A DNA stretch of 64,000 bases from Chamaecyparis obtusa (Eukaryota; Streptophyta; Pinopsida; Cupressales; Cupressaceae). The first letter of the stretch is position 1, and each line of letters starts with the position of its first letter. The stretch spans positions 586,001 to 650,000 of the forward strand of contig BSBK01000764.1 of assembly GCA_027943335.1 (NCBI GenBank), written 5' to 3'. Positions 24,301 through 36,150 of this stretch are shown here, piece after piece. The notes beneath the pieces were generated by a model. That model saw only the letters and a list, made by a program, of their open reading frames with translations. It was not told where the DNA came from and did not search any database. A program made the translations under genes and the position numbers.

Positions 24301-24984
24301 ATTTTGGAACAACTTGTACATATTGTCAAGAAGGAAAATGATGATGATAGTGAGGAAAATGATAAGCTATTATAGTGGTCTGAGAGAAAGTTTGAGACCA
24401 AGGTACTTGACAAGGTTTCAACTGACATTTCAGTTAAACGGGTAGAACTTTCTACCTTAGTAACAAATTTAGAAGAAGTTGTGTAGAATGCCCATTCTCT
24501 GTACAATAAATTATGCAATGTTCAAGAGTTTACTAAAGAAAATAAAGATTTGATAGACAAATTGCAGTTAGACTTAAAGTCTACAAGACATTCACTGAGC
24601 ATGGATGCAAGTTCCAGCTCCATAGATTTTACCAAATTACTACATGCATAAGGTAGATTAGCCAAATTGGTGGCTAATGATGGAAAAATAAGGGCTAGAC
24701 TAATTTCAATACAAACAATGTTGACACCTCATCTCGAGGTTATGCAAAAGGAGTTAGTCACGACAAAATCATTAGTGTAGAAAGATCCTCATCTTTATAT
24801 TTCTGAGAGCCTAGTTGAGATAGTAGCTAAGCTAGAAATAAAGTCACAAGTTTTGGAGTTTGTAAGGTCTGGTTGGAACAATGCATTAGCTATGGTAATG
24901 CAACTTCATAAACCATTTTTGGACAAGTATTTCAAAACCCCTACACCCCAAGAACTTCAAGTGAAAAAAACAAGGGGGAAATGA
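21367..24984 (+). pseudogene. ORF2 of element C, 1,205 codons with 21 in-frame stops, unknown function
   Basis: One reading frame runs from ATG 21367 to TGA 24982-24984 with no net frameshift, broken by 21 stops (16 TAG, 3 TAA, 2 TGA). The N-terminal third matches ORF2 of D and A: HTCYMCKIGEIG near 21550, IKIVLS near 21715, RGMTISTI near 21895, CKFGSLLVCLFFYV near 22120, RSRIPKSLVEKYY near 22314, FGTYEEVKSKVTM near 22513. The middle is Glu/Lys-rich. A second conserved block (about 23000-23220) includes KDKERVEEAMLEML. The last third has the motif VTLDEVIVIPK (about 24095) and long heptad-rich helices. The length equals that of A (1,202 codons), so this is a real ancestral protein. No known catalytic motif. 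Confidence 0.85.
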
Positions 24985-25320
24985 CATGACATAATATTAA
25001 AGGTTAAAAGGGGAAACAACATGACATAATAGGATATGAAAGAGGAAATGACAAGGGGAATCACAGAGTTCAGAAAAGAAGAAACATAGGAATGAACATA
25101 GTGGAACCAATGGTATGACATACTATTTTTGTAAATGTATATATTTGGTTGTATGTCAAACAAGTCTTATGTACATATATGTGTAGAATATTTTGAAGAC
25201 TGAGTCAAAGTCTTAGGGGGAGTATTCATATAGGAGTTTTTCATATTACTAAGTACTCATGTAATATAATGTAAAATATCATGACAAAGTGTTTTTGCCA
25301 CTAATTTCAAAGGGGGAGAT
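24985..25320 (+). other. 3' untranslated region of element C with repeated purine tracts
   Basis: Several G-rich purine tracts precede the 3' LTR: near 25009 (aaaaggggaaac), 25056 (acaaggggaat), 25214 (taggggga) and the one next to the LTR, CAAAGGGGGAGAT at 25308-25320. Repeated purine tracts before the 3' LTR are described for Sirevirus-type Copia elements. Confidence 0.75.
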
Positions 25321-26544
25321 TGTTGATCCCTAAGTTCTGTTGTCTATTAGTGTCTTACACTTAGTCATTTTCTAGGCAATGTTGGTCGGTCATCACTGAG
25401 ACTAAGTCATCATGTATAGGCTAAGTTAAGTATAGACTTGTATATTGTACATTTACCGAGTAGTAGTTACTATCGAGCAAGTCAGAGGTCACCGAGTACT
25501 TCAGTAATAGTTGAGCAAGCTTTTGTCAAGTTGTGTAGATATGTCAGTATCGAGCACCAGTAAAAGAAGAACAATCAGTGTCGAGTGCCAAAGATTTCAA
25601 ATGCCGAATAAGCCAAATTTGATATATGTGTTTGTAATGGCACAAATAATTAGGTAAACCATTTTGGCTGACATCTACATTATATTTATTATTTGTTGAG
25701 GAAATCACGGAGGTGATTATGCCTTAAATTTATAATCATTGATCCCTATGTAATCTATGGAACCAATCAGAATTAGGGAATGCTTAAGAGACATAAGTAG
25801 ACAATCTAGATTGTTGATATTGATTCATGGAGCTGATCTATTATTTATATAAGATGAGATCCAAACCCTAAAATGTAGTACAAGAGAAGAGTATGAAGGG
25901 GATTTCATACGTGTAGAATAGAGAAGTGTTTTAATTATCAGAAGTAGAGACCAGTGACCGAGAACAGCAGTGAAGGACAAAACAAAGATATATTCGATGG
26001 AGATAAAATCTATATTAGAAGGAGAAGATATATTATCAACATTATAGTGAAAACTAAAGGATCGGGTACTGAATCATTCTAACAGGTGAACCAGGGAGAA
26101 TCTCTTAACATAGTGGTTTTAACAAACCCAAGTAAATCTCTTAGCTCTGAGTGCTTACTTTGTTGTAAGTTTAAATCCTTTTTCAAGGTAGATTGTATAA
26201 GTCTTAAAGCTCTTAGCAGGGAAGACCCCTCACGAGGTAGATCATTATTTTATGATCAAACTTTGTAGCCCTAACATGCAAACTTTAATACTATAGTAGT
26301 GAAGATTTGTGGGTGTCATCCCCACTCTAGTTTTACCTTTCAAGGGTTTTTGGGTAACCTAAATCATTGTGTTATGTTTCATTTTCATGGATGAAGATTA
26401 GGATGTTATATCTATTTCAATATTGAATTTGATGTTTGTGTTATGAAAGTAAGTTTATGTCAAAATGGAATTATTGGTAGATATCTGATTCACCCCCCCC
26501 CCCCCACTCTCATTATCTCATTTTTCCATTATAGATTTCCAACA
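25321..26544 (+). repeat. 3' LTR of element C (1224 bp)
   Basis: Partner of 18181-19397, ends TTTCCAACA followed by the TATCA duplication. It has a 13-C run at 26493-26505 where the 5' LTR has 7. Confidence 0.92.
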
Positions 26545-26733
26545 TATCATTGTCATGTTATGTTCATGTCTATCTCTCAGTTGATCAATAGCCAAAGGTC
26601 CAGTTGGATGGATGTAAGCATTGTCTAGGTGAAATATTGTAGATTCTCTGATTCCAGATATATGCAACCTCATTCTTCTTTTCCATGTTGAGAATTGTTC
26701 TTTGTTCAGCTTTGGCACCTCTCTCTTATACAT
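26545..26733 (-). pseudogene. Gag 5' end of element B
   Basis: ATG at 26733 (MYKREVPKLNKEQFSTWKRR), a typical Copia gag start with the F-x-x-WK pattern, 50 nt from the primer site. It is interrupted at 26545 by element C; the protein continues at 18180 on the minus strand. Confidence 0.88.
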
Positions 26734-26782
26734 CTTGTGATATTTAGCTCAAGTCCTTCAAACTTCCTTTCCAAGCACACAA

Positions 26783-26794
26783 GCTCTGATACCA
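26783..26794 (-). other. Primer binding site of element B
   Basis: The minus strand reads TGGTATCAGAGC next to the 5' LTR, the same tRNA primer as all other elements here. Confidence 0.9.
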
Positions 26795-26796
26795 AT

Positions 26797-28314
26797 TGTT
26801 AGATAACTGAGAGGGGGGGTGAATCAGTTAGTTCCAGTCATCCTACAGTCCTAAACTCCCAGATGTATATGATCAAATTTTTTTTTAAAAATAATCAACT
26901 CGGTAAGATAGCAATAATAACTTTTTGTTCATTTACCGAATACCAGTAAATTCTACATTGTATTTACCGATTAATTTCCAAATATGAAATGTGTAAAGTA
27001 AAATAACAATCCAATCACATAAAATACACATAACACAGATTTTAATGTGGAAACCTTGCTAAGGGAAAAACCACTTCAGACCAGTAACCCAAAATATTTC
27101 ACTCTTCTGAAGTGAGCTCCATTAGGAGCCAACCCTATTAAAGGTTACAAAACACATTGTGAGGTGTGACCTAGTTAAAGAATTTATCACTAATAGTTAA
27201 CTCTTGACCAACATTCACTATGGGGTCAACAAGAAAACCAACAACATTCCTTGAATGCCATATTGAAATACAAATTAGACTGTTAAGTCCACTCAGTTAA
27301 GAGATTTAGCTGTAATAATGGTTAAACTAATACAGTAATGATCTGATTCAAATAAAACTTAGATTGCAGATATTGAGATCTATGCTAAGCTCAAAATACC
27401 TCCTCTGATCAATAATCACTTCAATCATTCATATGCTTCAACTCATTCAACTTGGTGAATAATACCCTGACGCTTGGTAATGCCTGTAGTTTTGCTCAGT
27501 TCTGTCTGTAACCAATTTGATCAATAGTGCATGAAAATAGTCCTTTCACGTGATTTCTCCTACAGTGTCAATAAGCCCAGACTCAATAAAGAATCTCATG
27601 TCTCTTTAAATAGACATCATAAACTATTTTCTTCTCATCCATTAGATTTTGCCTCTTAATCTCCATCGTTCATTTTGTCACTTCAAGCTTCCTCGATAGA
27701 TGTGTCCATAACATGTTTCATCCTTCTCCATTCAATCAATCTTGAATTTTTTCAACCACTAGATCATCATAACAAGCTTTATCTTTTACCTTAGAATCAT
27801 AAGCAATTTTCCATATCATCAATTCAGTTGGTTGTTATAAACTTTAATTATTTCTCTCACTCAGTCAATACAGAATGTGTCAGTGAATACCTACTCGATT
27901 ATTACTGTTACTCGATATACACTGCACTGGCTCAGTGTTTACAAAAATCTTCAATTACCGACCACATTAACTTGTTCAGTTCTGATCTTCAATACATAAC
28001 AAAATCATGTAATATAATCAAGTCAACACCATGATGCCATAGACTCATCAATAAGTTACCCAATGTATACCTTAGCCATATCTTCCATATCTTTCTCATC
28101 TTCATGTGGATATCTCTTTCCTTTATCATTTTCTTTCTTTAAATGTTTGTAACCATCATGATAAGTATAGTCAAAACTAGTTGACATCAATGACAATACA
28201 TATTGACTGATTTAATTGGCTTAGATATCACTTTAGTAGCTTGGTGATCTGTAATCACTATCTTTCACTTGTCCATTCAGTTCATCAAGATATTCAATCA
28301 GTTGTAGGTTACCA
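26797..28314 (-). repeat. 5' LTR of element B (1518 bp)
   Basis: Plus-strand ends TGTTAGAT and GGTTACCA; aligns with 12178-13690. The U5-like motif holds a 7-G run near 26813. Confidence 0.9.
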
Positions 28315-31079
28315 CGGCTATCATGCAAATCAGTGAATTTATTCAAGGTCTAGGGCAAAATTTTGTCAGTGTCATGGATATTTATTTTGAACAATTTAAG
28401 GAAAGAATGCATCAAAGGAGCAGGATACCAGGTCAGCTAGTAGAAAAAAATAAGGATGATATCCACTTCCTAGTGGACATCGAATCCACATTGATCAAGG
28501 AAGTTGAACCAAGGACTACTTGGTTACACCCTATGGGCTATGAATTAGATATTGACCAAGCTTCTAAGTCAATACAGGCATTTTTGGCTGACCTCATAGA
28601 TCCAAAGGCAACTAGGTTTGGTACCTATGAAGAGGCCAAACTAAGAATACAGATGGATCTATTCAGAGTAAAATTTAGAAGAAAATCCAAGAAGATGATG
28701 GAAACCTTGATAGAACAGTTTGGAGATGAAGAAAAAGAAGAAGAGACATCAACAACTAGTCTTATTGAAGAAGAAACTAAGGAAAAGTTACTTATAGGGC
28801 AAAAGTGAACATGATGAGGAGGAGACCGAGTCAGATAAAGATATCCAAGTTGCACCGATCAAGGCCACAAAGAAGAGAAAACAAGTAGAAGCATTGACAA
28901 GGTCCTCAAAAACTTCTTCTCCACCCCTGAAGAAAGGAATAGTAAAAATATCAAGGTCAACTCCTACCAAAATGTATCAGAATAAAAATAGCGGTACCCA
29001 AATCACCTCCAAGAAACCTAAAAAGAGGAGAAGATTAATTAGAGCTAAAGATGATATTGATGAAGAAGATGATCAAGGCAAATTTAAAGTTGATGTAAAT
29101 AAAAGTCAAATGGTAGATGAGTTAGAAAATAGAATAAAGGAAATAGGGAGTCTGACTCACTCTAAGTTAAGTCGGTATGTATATATGACTACCGAGGATC
29201 AGGAAAAAGTTGAAGAAGAAATCATAAAAATGATGATTAAGTTTAGAAGAGTGCCTATTGAATTTTCTAGGTATGTTCCTAAAGAGATATATGAGAAAGT
29301 TTTAGCCAAGTGGACATATGCCCTGCACACTAAGAAGAAAATGAGGGAACATTCATTGATTTTGGCTATTCCTACTCTATCAATTCTCGAGATAGAAGAA
29401 TTGATGAAACAATACTCTAAATAGTTTCTAATGAAGGGTAGAGCCCTTGACATATTGGCAGACAAACTTGAAGATGTTGATGAAAACAACAAGCTTCTAT
29501 GGACCACAATTTTGAAAGCCCAAGAAGAATCTGATCAACTGGTATTGGCTATCATTCTCGAGAAGAAGAACACAAAGAAATGTAAAGGAGTTCACTCAGA
29601 TGATGCAGACTTAGCCACCAAGGAGACAATCGACTTATCCGATACCGAGATAGCAGATGACACCATTGCTATTGGTTTTTACTTGGCCGGATATAATGAA
29701 GAACATAGACAAGATGCTCTTGAACAATTAGTAACACCAAGAAAAATGAGGTTTTAATTGAGGACATCACCAATGGAGATCCTGATGATATAAATGATGA
29801 TGAGGATATTAGCACTGCTGTAGAAACCACCGAGGAGAATGTATCTAGTGAGGCATTAATAGGTGAAATTCTAGCTGACTTACCTATATTGGTACAAGTA
29901 GTTGAAATTGTAACACAGAAGGAACCTGAAGGCTCAACCCCTGAGCAACAAAAGGATACACCTGAGGGGTAGGGTACAACAAAGAATAAAGAATCAAATG
30001 AGCTTGAGAATAAAGAGGTAGAAACAAAAGCACTAGAAGAGGATAAACCTATAGAATTATCTATAGTAGACACCACAATAGATGCCCAAGGACAAGCCAC
30101 CGAGACATCGGTCACCGGGAAATCTAAGGAAGAAAGTGTGTCTACCGAGTCATAAAAGCCAAATCCAGAGACTAAAGCTCTAGTTCCTTACACCCAATCA
30201 CCTACATAAGAGAAGAAGAAGAAGAAACATGGTAAGGGTCCTATCACACTTGATGAAGTTATTGAGATTCCCAAATGTGACCCTATGACATTAGACCCAA
30301 AAGCATTGAGAAGATATGGGGAATTGTGCACAAGGAAGGCTGCACAAGAGAAAATGAAGAAGGAGAGTAAACACGAACAAATTTTGGAGGAAGTTAGAGA
30401 TATTCTACTACAAATAGTCCCCGACATCAATGTTGATGAGGAAACTCCCATCATTGATCAACTTGCAACTCTAACTGGACACATAAATGCCCTCGATGTA
30501 GATGCTAAGAAAAGAATTGAGGAGCAGGCAGAAGCAAAGATTCAATCCAAATTAGCAGAGAAAATAAGCCAGGAAGTGGCAATAAATAAGGTCAAGCTAT
30601 CAAAGGTTGTTATGGAGCTTAAAACCATCATTCAGAAGATAATTCAAATTTTGTACAAGTTATGTACTATGAACCAATTCACTACCAAGATTAGTGAAAA
30701 TCTCAAGAAACTTGATGAAGAAATAAAGGTCAGTGCACATAATTCTTTAACTGAGCCCAATGCTTTTCATAAGCATTTTTCCAAGGTTCAAGAACTTCAA
30801 CGATAAAGGATAGATTTGAGGAAGCGAGAAGACACAATAAGGGAAAAAATTTCCCAGCTTCAAGCTATGTTGATTCCCCATCTTAAAATAATGGAGAAAC
30901 ATGTTAATAAGGCAAAGAATTTAGTTGCCACCTCAGAAATTTATGTACTGGAAAACATTTTTGACATGCATGCACAAGTTGGTTTAGAGCACATTTGTCT
31001 TGAGAACCTGAAAGAGGAATGGGAAAACCTCTTGGATTCACTCAAGAAAACCCATCAACATATTTTTGATAAGTTGTAA
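28315..31079 (+). pseudogene. ORF2 of element A, C-terminal two thirds
   Basis: Resumes after element B, in the frame left at 12177. The segment 28323-28808 matches D residues from about 290 (MHQRSRIPGQLVEK, FLVDIE, RFGTYEEAKLRI). A one-base frame change near 28805 is followed by the Lys-rich and second conserved block (28894-29424: VEEEIIKMMIKFRRVPIEF). Acidic linkers follow, then the DEVIEIPK motif at about 30255, and coiled-coil-rich segments (30285-30806 and 30816-31079). The frameshifts compensate, giving 1,202 codons in all. Unknown function. Confidence 0.78.
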
Positions 31080-31268
31080 GTACATTATTTTTGTTTGGCA
31101 TTAATTTCAAATAGGGGGAAAGTCTATGTATATAGATGCCAATATGCTAGTATGTACTTTACACCGAGAGCATGCACAAAGGGGGAGTTAGTATATTTTT
31201 TTGGAGTTTGTATATATTTTCTTTTGGTAGTCGGTACATATACATAAAGTTTTGCCAAAGGGGGAGAA
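31080..31268 (+). other. 3' untranslated region of element A with three purine tracts
   Basis: Tracts at about 31110 (atagggggaaag), 31177 (caaagggggagtt) and 31256-31267 (caaagggggaga), the last directly before the 3' LTR. Confidence 0.78.
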
Positions 31269-32488
31269 TGTTAATCCTATTTGAGAATTATTGGTTGTCA
31301 TTAGTATCAATCAGTTATTCAGTCGGTAAAGGTGAAAAATCAGATAGTCGATCAACCATATACAAGCAAGACATAAGGCAAATCTCTAAGTTAACCGAAC
31401 AAGGGTTTCATCGAGTACACTCACTGAGTGCTAGACAATTACTGAGTATCGAACTAGTGGTCACCGAGCATTCATATGAACCGAGCTTCAGTAAATTACC
31501 AAATGAAGAATGCAGTGAACACCGAGTAAAATAGGAAATGACATAGTAATTTGAAATGGCACAAACATCAATGCAACCGGTTCACACTGATCAGGAAAAT
31601 GGTTTACCAGGATTGAGATAGAATTAAATATGGATGTAATCATTAAATTGTTGATGATTCTTATGTAATGTTAGATCTAGGTTATTTTGTTACACCGTTG
31701 ATCTTAGATTTTCTAAGATATTGTAAACCCTAATTAGGTCAAGTTAGTTTTGATATAAAAGTTGTAAAGATGTCATTATGAAAATGTATCATGAAGGAGT
31801 AGCTGCACTAAGGATATCAAGAGATCAGACAAAGGGTTTTTGACAGAAGGTTTGAAATAAGCATTTAGTTTTTCAGAACATACACAAGGCTACCGAGTAG
31901 AACAAAAGGACACATACATCACTATGAGGTGATATCTTTATGGTATATTACAAATCTGAATAAGGAAAGATTAAGTTGCTAATTATAGATACTGTTACAT
32001 TTTAACCATTGTAGAAGATCTAAAATATCCTAATAGAGTGGACTTAACAGTTATAGTTTAAATCTCTTAACCAAGTACACACGTGTATTGTGTTGTTAAA
32101 ATCATTTAACTAGGTAGATCTAGTCGATCTAATTGTTACTCCTAACAGGGTAAGATCATTAGAAGTGATCACAATTTGTATCCTTAATCGACATACTTTG
32201 TTACTGCAGTAGTGAAGATTTGTGGGTGTCATCCCCACCACAATTTTTACCTTCTTACAAGGGTTTCTACAATACCAAAATATCTTTGTTATGAGTATGA
32301 ATTTTCATGAATGGATTATTGTTTAGATTACATGCAAATTATATTTCAATTATTTGAATGTATATTTTAGACAATGGATTCAGTCGGTTAAATGCTATCT
32401 ACACCTACAAAGTTTTTAGTCTTGAAAATTTTTGAAGGTACTAATTTATCCCTCCCCTCTCAATCCTTATCTTTCCATAATGCCAACA
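31269..32488 (+). repeat. 3' LTR of element A (1220 bp)
   Basis: Starts TGTTAATCC, ends TGCCAACA, then TTGGAT, the duplicated target. ACCGAG hexamers lie at about 31462, 31480 and 31520, with ACTGAG and ATCGAG variants around them. Confidence 0.9.
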
Positions 32489-33537
32489 TTGGATGACCAG
32501 AGCAAAGGATAAATGATCGATGAGCAGAGTCAAAGCAGATCCTTGAGCGACGGTTCATAAATCTTTGATCAGTAATCAAGGTAGGGGTTGTGATGAATTA
32601 TATTGATTTAGTCATGATTTGGTGACATGTCTTTGTGATTGGAAATGATGATCTAACATGACATTAATCGATGCTAGCATGTGGAGAAGGTTAATCTTGA
32701 TGAAGTCATTGTTGGTCAAAATGTGTTTGACCCCATGTCAGAAAATTCTATGTAAAACTATGTATAGGTTGGCGTGGTCTTATAAATTTATTTTGTAGAT
32801 CGGATTTTGTTTTGTGGGATGTTTGGTTTGAGCAGGATGTTTGGAAGTTAAATTTATTTTAAAATTAGGACTTGATTAAGGTGGTGGACTTATTAGTTCA
32901 TTATCTATTGGATGAAGTTGAAAGTTCTGTGTTGATTGTGTGTTGGAAAAGTGCGGTGGAAAAGAGAAGGTTGTGATCAAACCAAAGTAGAGATAAGTGT
33001 GGTAAGAAGGAATAATGTGTTTCAGTGGATCTGATCAAGAAAAGGTTGTGTTATTTTATAGATCATTCTTTTTTTTATTTCCTAATAGTTACATTAGTCA
33101 AATCCCTTAACAGGGTGGATCCTAGCAGGTCCCTATTGTGAATCCTCTAACAAGGTGACACATTAGCTTGTGTTTTAAGTCCTCTAACAAGGCTACTCTT
33201 AATAGGGTAAAGGTCCTAATAGGCTTGAGGTAAATATCTTAATTGGGTAGCACCTAATAGTGTTGTTGTAAACTCCTAACATGGTTAAGCTCCTCACAAA
33301 GCGTACTTGAGTACATCATTTGGGTACTAATTTCCACTATGGTTTTTTCCTGGCTTGGGTTTCCACAAGATAAAATCTTTGTGTCAAATTTTATGGATGT
33401 GCTTAAGTGTATGAAGGTTTTATTTAATGCTATCAAGTTATTGTTGACTATGTTTGGTTTAAGTTTATGAAATTGGTTTAATTGGTAGATTACTGATTCA
33501 CCCCTCCCCTCTCAGTAATTTGATTTGGGATCTAACA
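32489..33537 (+). repeat. 5' LTR of O, second part
   Basis: Continues 7666-8090 after element A, and aligns with about 38510-39590. It includes a cluster of 'ctaacaaggt/taacagggt' repeats (about 33100-33300) and the motif TTCACCCCTCCCCTCTCAGT near its end. Confidence 0.9.
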
Positions 33538-33539
33538 AT

Positions 33540-33551
33540 TGGTATCAGAGC
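33540..33551 (+). other. Primer binding site of element O
   Basis: TGGTATCAGAGC directly after the LTR end TCTAACA. Confidence 0.92.
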
Positions 33552-33601
33552 ATTGGTCCTCTATTGTGGTGAATCTTAATAGCTTGAGGTAAAGATCCAA
33601 G

Positions 33602-34861
33602 ATGATGCAAAAGGAAGGTCCTAAATTCACAAGGCAGAACTACATAGTATGGTGTGGTTGAATGAAGCTTTACCTTAAAGGTATGGGAGATCAATATTGG
33701 GATTGTGTAGTTAATAAATATAATATCCCTTCAGGAGTCCTGAATGTAGATCAGTTAAGAATCAGACAAGAATACACTTCAACTATGGAAGCTATTGCAA
33801 GTACCCTTTTAGATTTAGAATTTATTGATGTAAAGGATTTGGATACTGCCTATGAGATGTGGGAGAAATTGAAAACTATCTCTAGTGGAGATCCACATGT
33901 GCAGAAGAAAAAGGTTGATATCTTGAGAGGAAAGTATGATGAAATGAGAATGGAAGACAATGAGAACATTGAAAAATACATTCTGAGAATCAAATAAATT
34001 ATTGTTGGTATTCGAGGTGTTGGAGGTAATCTTCATGAGGATGATGTGGTAGGAAAAGTATTAAGAACTTTATTGCCTCAATATGCAATTAGAGTTTTAG
34101 CTATTCATGAGCTTAGGCCTCTAGGATCTTTTATTGTTACTCTTGATGCACTTATAGGAAAGTTAACTACATTTGAGTTGAGAAATTATGACAATAGTTT
34201 GCCTAAAGTTGAAGTTTCTTTCAAGTCATCTTTAACTCTTGATTCATCTAGAAAAGGAAAGGAAATATCTAACAACTCTTCATCTTATTACTCTAAACAT
34301 TATAAATCTATTTTGTTTGAAGAAAGAGAGAAGGATGAATTAGAAGCATTATTTGCTAAAAGGATGCCTAGAGGAAAAGGTAAATATAAAGGTAAGTTTC
34401 CTTTAAAATGCTTTGCATGTAACAAGATTGGGCATATTTCCTCTAGATTCCCTGGCAATGACATGAAGGAAAGGTCAAGGAGATTCAAGGATAAGAACAA
34501 GAAGGCTTTTTATCTAGATGAAGAAGGTGTTACATATGATGAATATAATGGTAGAGATGAAGAAGAGATTATGTGTGTTTCTATTAAGGAAGAACCCTCT
34601 GGAGAAGGTGAGAAAATACTAGTCTCAAGCATGAATCACAATGGTGATTGGATCACTGATAGCAGTTTCACTCATCATATGACCAGTGATCGAAGCAAGT
34701 TTATTCAAATGGAGGAATGTCATGGAGGATCGATAAGATTTGGTAATGATGATCCTTGTTTGGTTAAAGGTAAAGGAACCATTTCTTTGAATGTCAAGAC
34801 AAACTGTGATGATGTTTACTGGGTTGATGGTTTGAGATATAATTTGTTAAGTGTTGCATAG
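33602..34861 (+). pseudogene. Gag and protease of element O
   Basis: Start at 33602 (MMQKEGPKF), with a Trp codon turned to TGA near 33659. UBN2-type gag follows (DTAYEMWEKLKTI near 33840, LRGKYDEMRMEDNENIEKY near 33922). One knuckle at about 34410 reads CFACNKIGHISSRF, its last Cys lost. The protease active site near 34650 reads WITDSSFTHHMT, with Ser and Phe where the family has Gly and Cys. A stop lies near 33997, another at 34859. Dead copy. Confidence 0.88.
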
Positions 34862-36150
34862 TTAAACAAAAAAGGATATATATTGGAGTTCAATGGAGGT
34901 ACATGCAAGATCATTAGGAAAATAGGATATTTGATTGCTACTGGGGAACAGACTAAAGGTAACTTGTTCCATCTTAATTCTACTGGCAAGAGTTGTTTGA
35001 TTGCTAAAATAGAAGATTGTTGGTTATGGCATAAGAGGTTTTGTCATGTAAATTTTGATAATCTGGTCAAAGTAAGAAAAATGAAGATAGTGAGAGGTCT
35101 ACCTAACCTAGTAAAGCTAGATAATGTGATATGTAAAGAATTTCATCTTGGGAATTTAAATAGTTCTAGCTTTACTAGTAAGTTATATTCTACTGAAAGT
35201 ATCTTAGATCTGGTTCATATCGATTTGTGTGGTCCTATGAGAACTCAAAGTTATTATGGTGATAGATACTTCATGTTTCTTGTCGATGACTATTCTAGAA
35301 TGATGTGGGTTGTGTTTCTAAAAGATAAATTAGAAGCTTTTCACATGCTTAATATTTACAAAGCCAGAGTGGAAAATGAAAGCAATAAGACCCTGAAATA
35401 TCTTAGATCTGACAGAGGAGGTGAGTTCACTTCACATGAGTTCATTTCATACTATCAAGAATAGGGAACAAAAAGGAATATGTCATATCCTAGAACACCT
35501 CAGAAGGATGGCATTGTTGAAAGAAGAAACATATCCATCATTGATTGTTCTAGGACATTGATGGTTCAGAAAGGTGTTTCTTAAACATTTTGGAGAGAAG
35601 CGGTAAGTAATGTTGTTTACACCTTGGACAAAGTTCAACTAAAAAGGTACAAATAAAACTCCTTATGAGATATGGCATGGTAGATCTCCACATGTAAGGT
35701 ATTTGAGAATATTTGGAAGTAGATGTTAGATAAAAAGATATGATAATTCAAGAAAGTTTGACCCAAGAAGTTTTGAGGGAATATTTTTAGGATATTCCAC
35801 AAAGTGAAAAGCATACAAGTGCTTAAATAAGAGAACAAACAAGATAGTAGAAAGTGTAAGTGTAATAGATGATTTTTTTGAATAGAATGATGAATCCAAC
35901 AAGAAAGAACTAGAGGACTATCATGGGTTTGTATATGTAGAACCGGTAGAGTGGGACACAACATCAAAACCAATGGAGAGACATGAAAATAAACAAGAAC
36001 TAATTCAAGTGATTGAAGGTACTTCTAGAGATGAACCAATATTACCAAGGCATGTAAGATTGAACCATTCCCCTAATGAAATTATAGGTGATAGAAATTT
36101 TGGTGTGCTAACAAGAAAAAAGGGAAGAGAAAATAAATGTTTGTTATCTA
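34862..36150 (+). pseudogene. Integrase of element O
   Basis: Zinc-binding N-terminus near 35020 (WLWHKRFCHVNFDNL) with the second Cys of its CxxC lost. The catalytic core has HIDLCGPMRTQSYYG (about 35217), LRSDRGGEFTSHEF (about 35403) and GIVERRN (about 35510), so all three acidic residues remain. Stops interrupt it at about 35461 and 35581, and frameshifts follow near 35640. The C-terminal linker (35973-36150) has the HVRLNHSPNEIIGD segment that often precedes Copia RT. Confidence 0.88.

Larger units (their letters stand above)
18181..26544 (+). mobile_element. LTR element C, pol-less gag + ORF2 type, complete, inserted in gag of B
   Basis: Perfect duplication TATCA (18176-18180 and 26545-26549), LTRs 18181-19397 and 25321-26544 ending TG...CA, primer site and purine tract. 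The 5.9-kb interior encodes only the five-knuckle protein and ORF2; no protease, integrase, RT or RNase H motif is present on either strand. It is the cleanest evidence in the window that this element type lacks pol by design rather than by window truncation. Confidence 0.94.
12178..28314 (-). mobile_element. Copia-type LTR retrotransposon B, inserted in ORF2 of A
   Basis: Minus-strand element with its 5' LTR on the right (26797-28314) and 3' LTR on the left (12178-13690). The target duplication is CGACT (12173-12177) versus CGGCT (28315-28319). It encodes gag, protease, integrase, RT and RNase H in Copia order and is split by element C inside gag. It has point-mutation damage and one clear frameshift in RT. 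About 7.8 kb without C. Confidence 0.92.
8091..32488 (+). mobile_element. LTR element A, pol-less gag + ORF2 type, inserted in the 5' LTR of O
   Basis: LTRs are 8091-9326 and 31269-32488, and the flanking duplication is TTGAAT/TTGGAT (one mismatch). Without nested element B it is about 8.26 kb: LTR, primer site, five-knuckle gag, spacer with TATA box, ORF2 of 1,202 codons, repeated purine tracts, LTR. It has no pol domain. The first LTR base pair reads TT instead of TG. Size and layout match element C closely, although the two LTRs differ. Confidence 0.9.
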
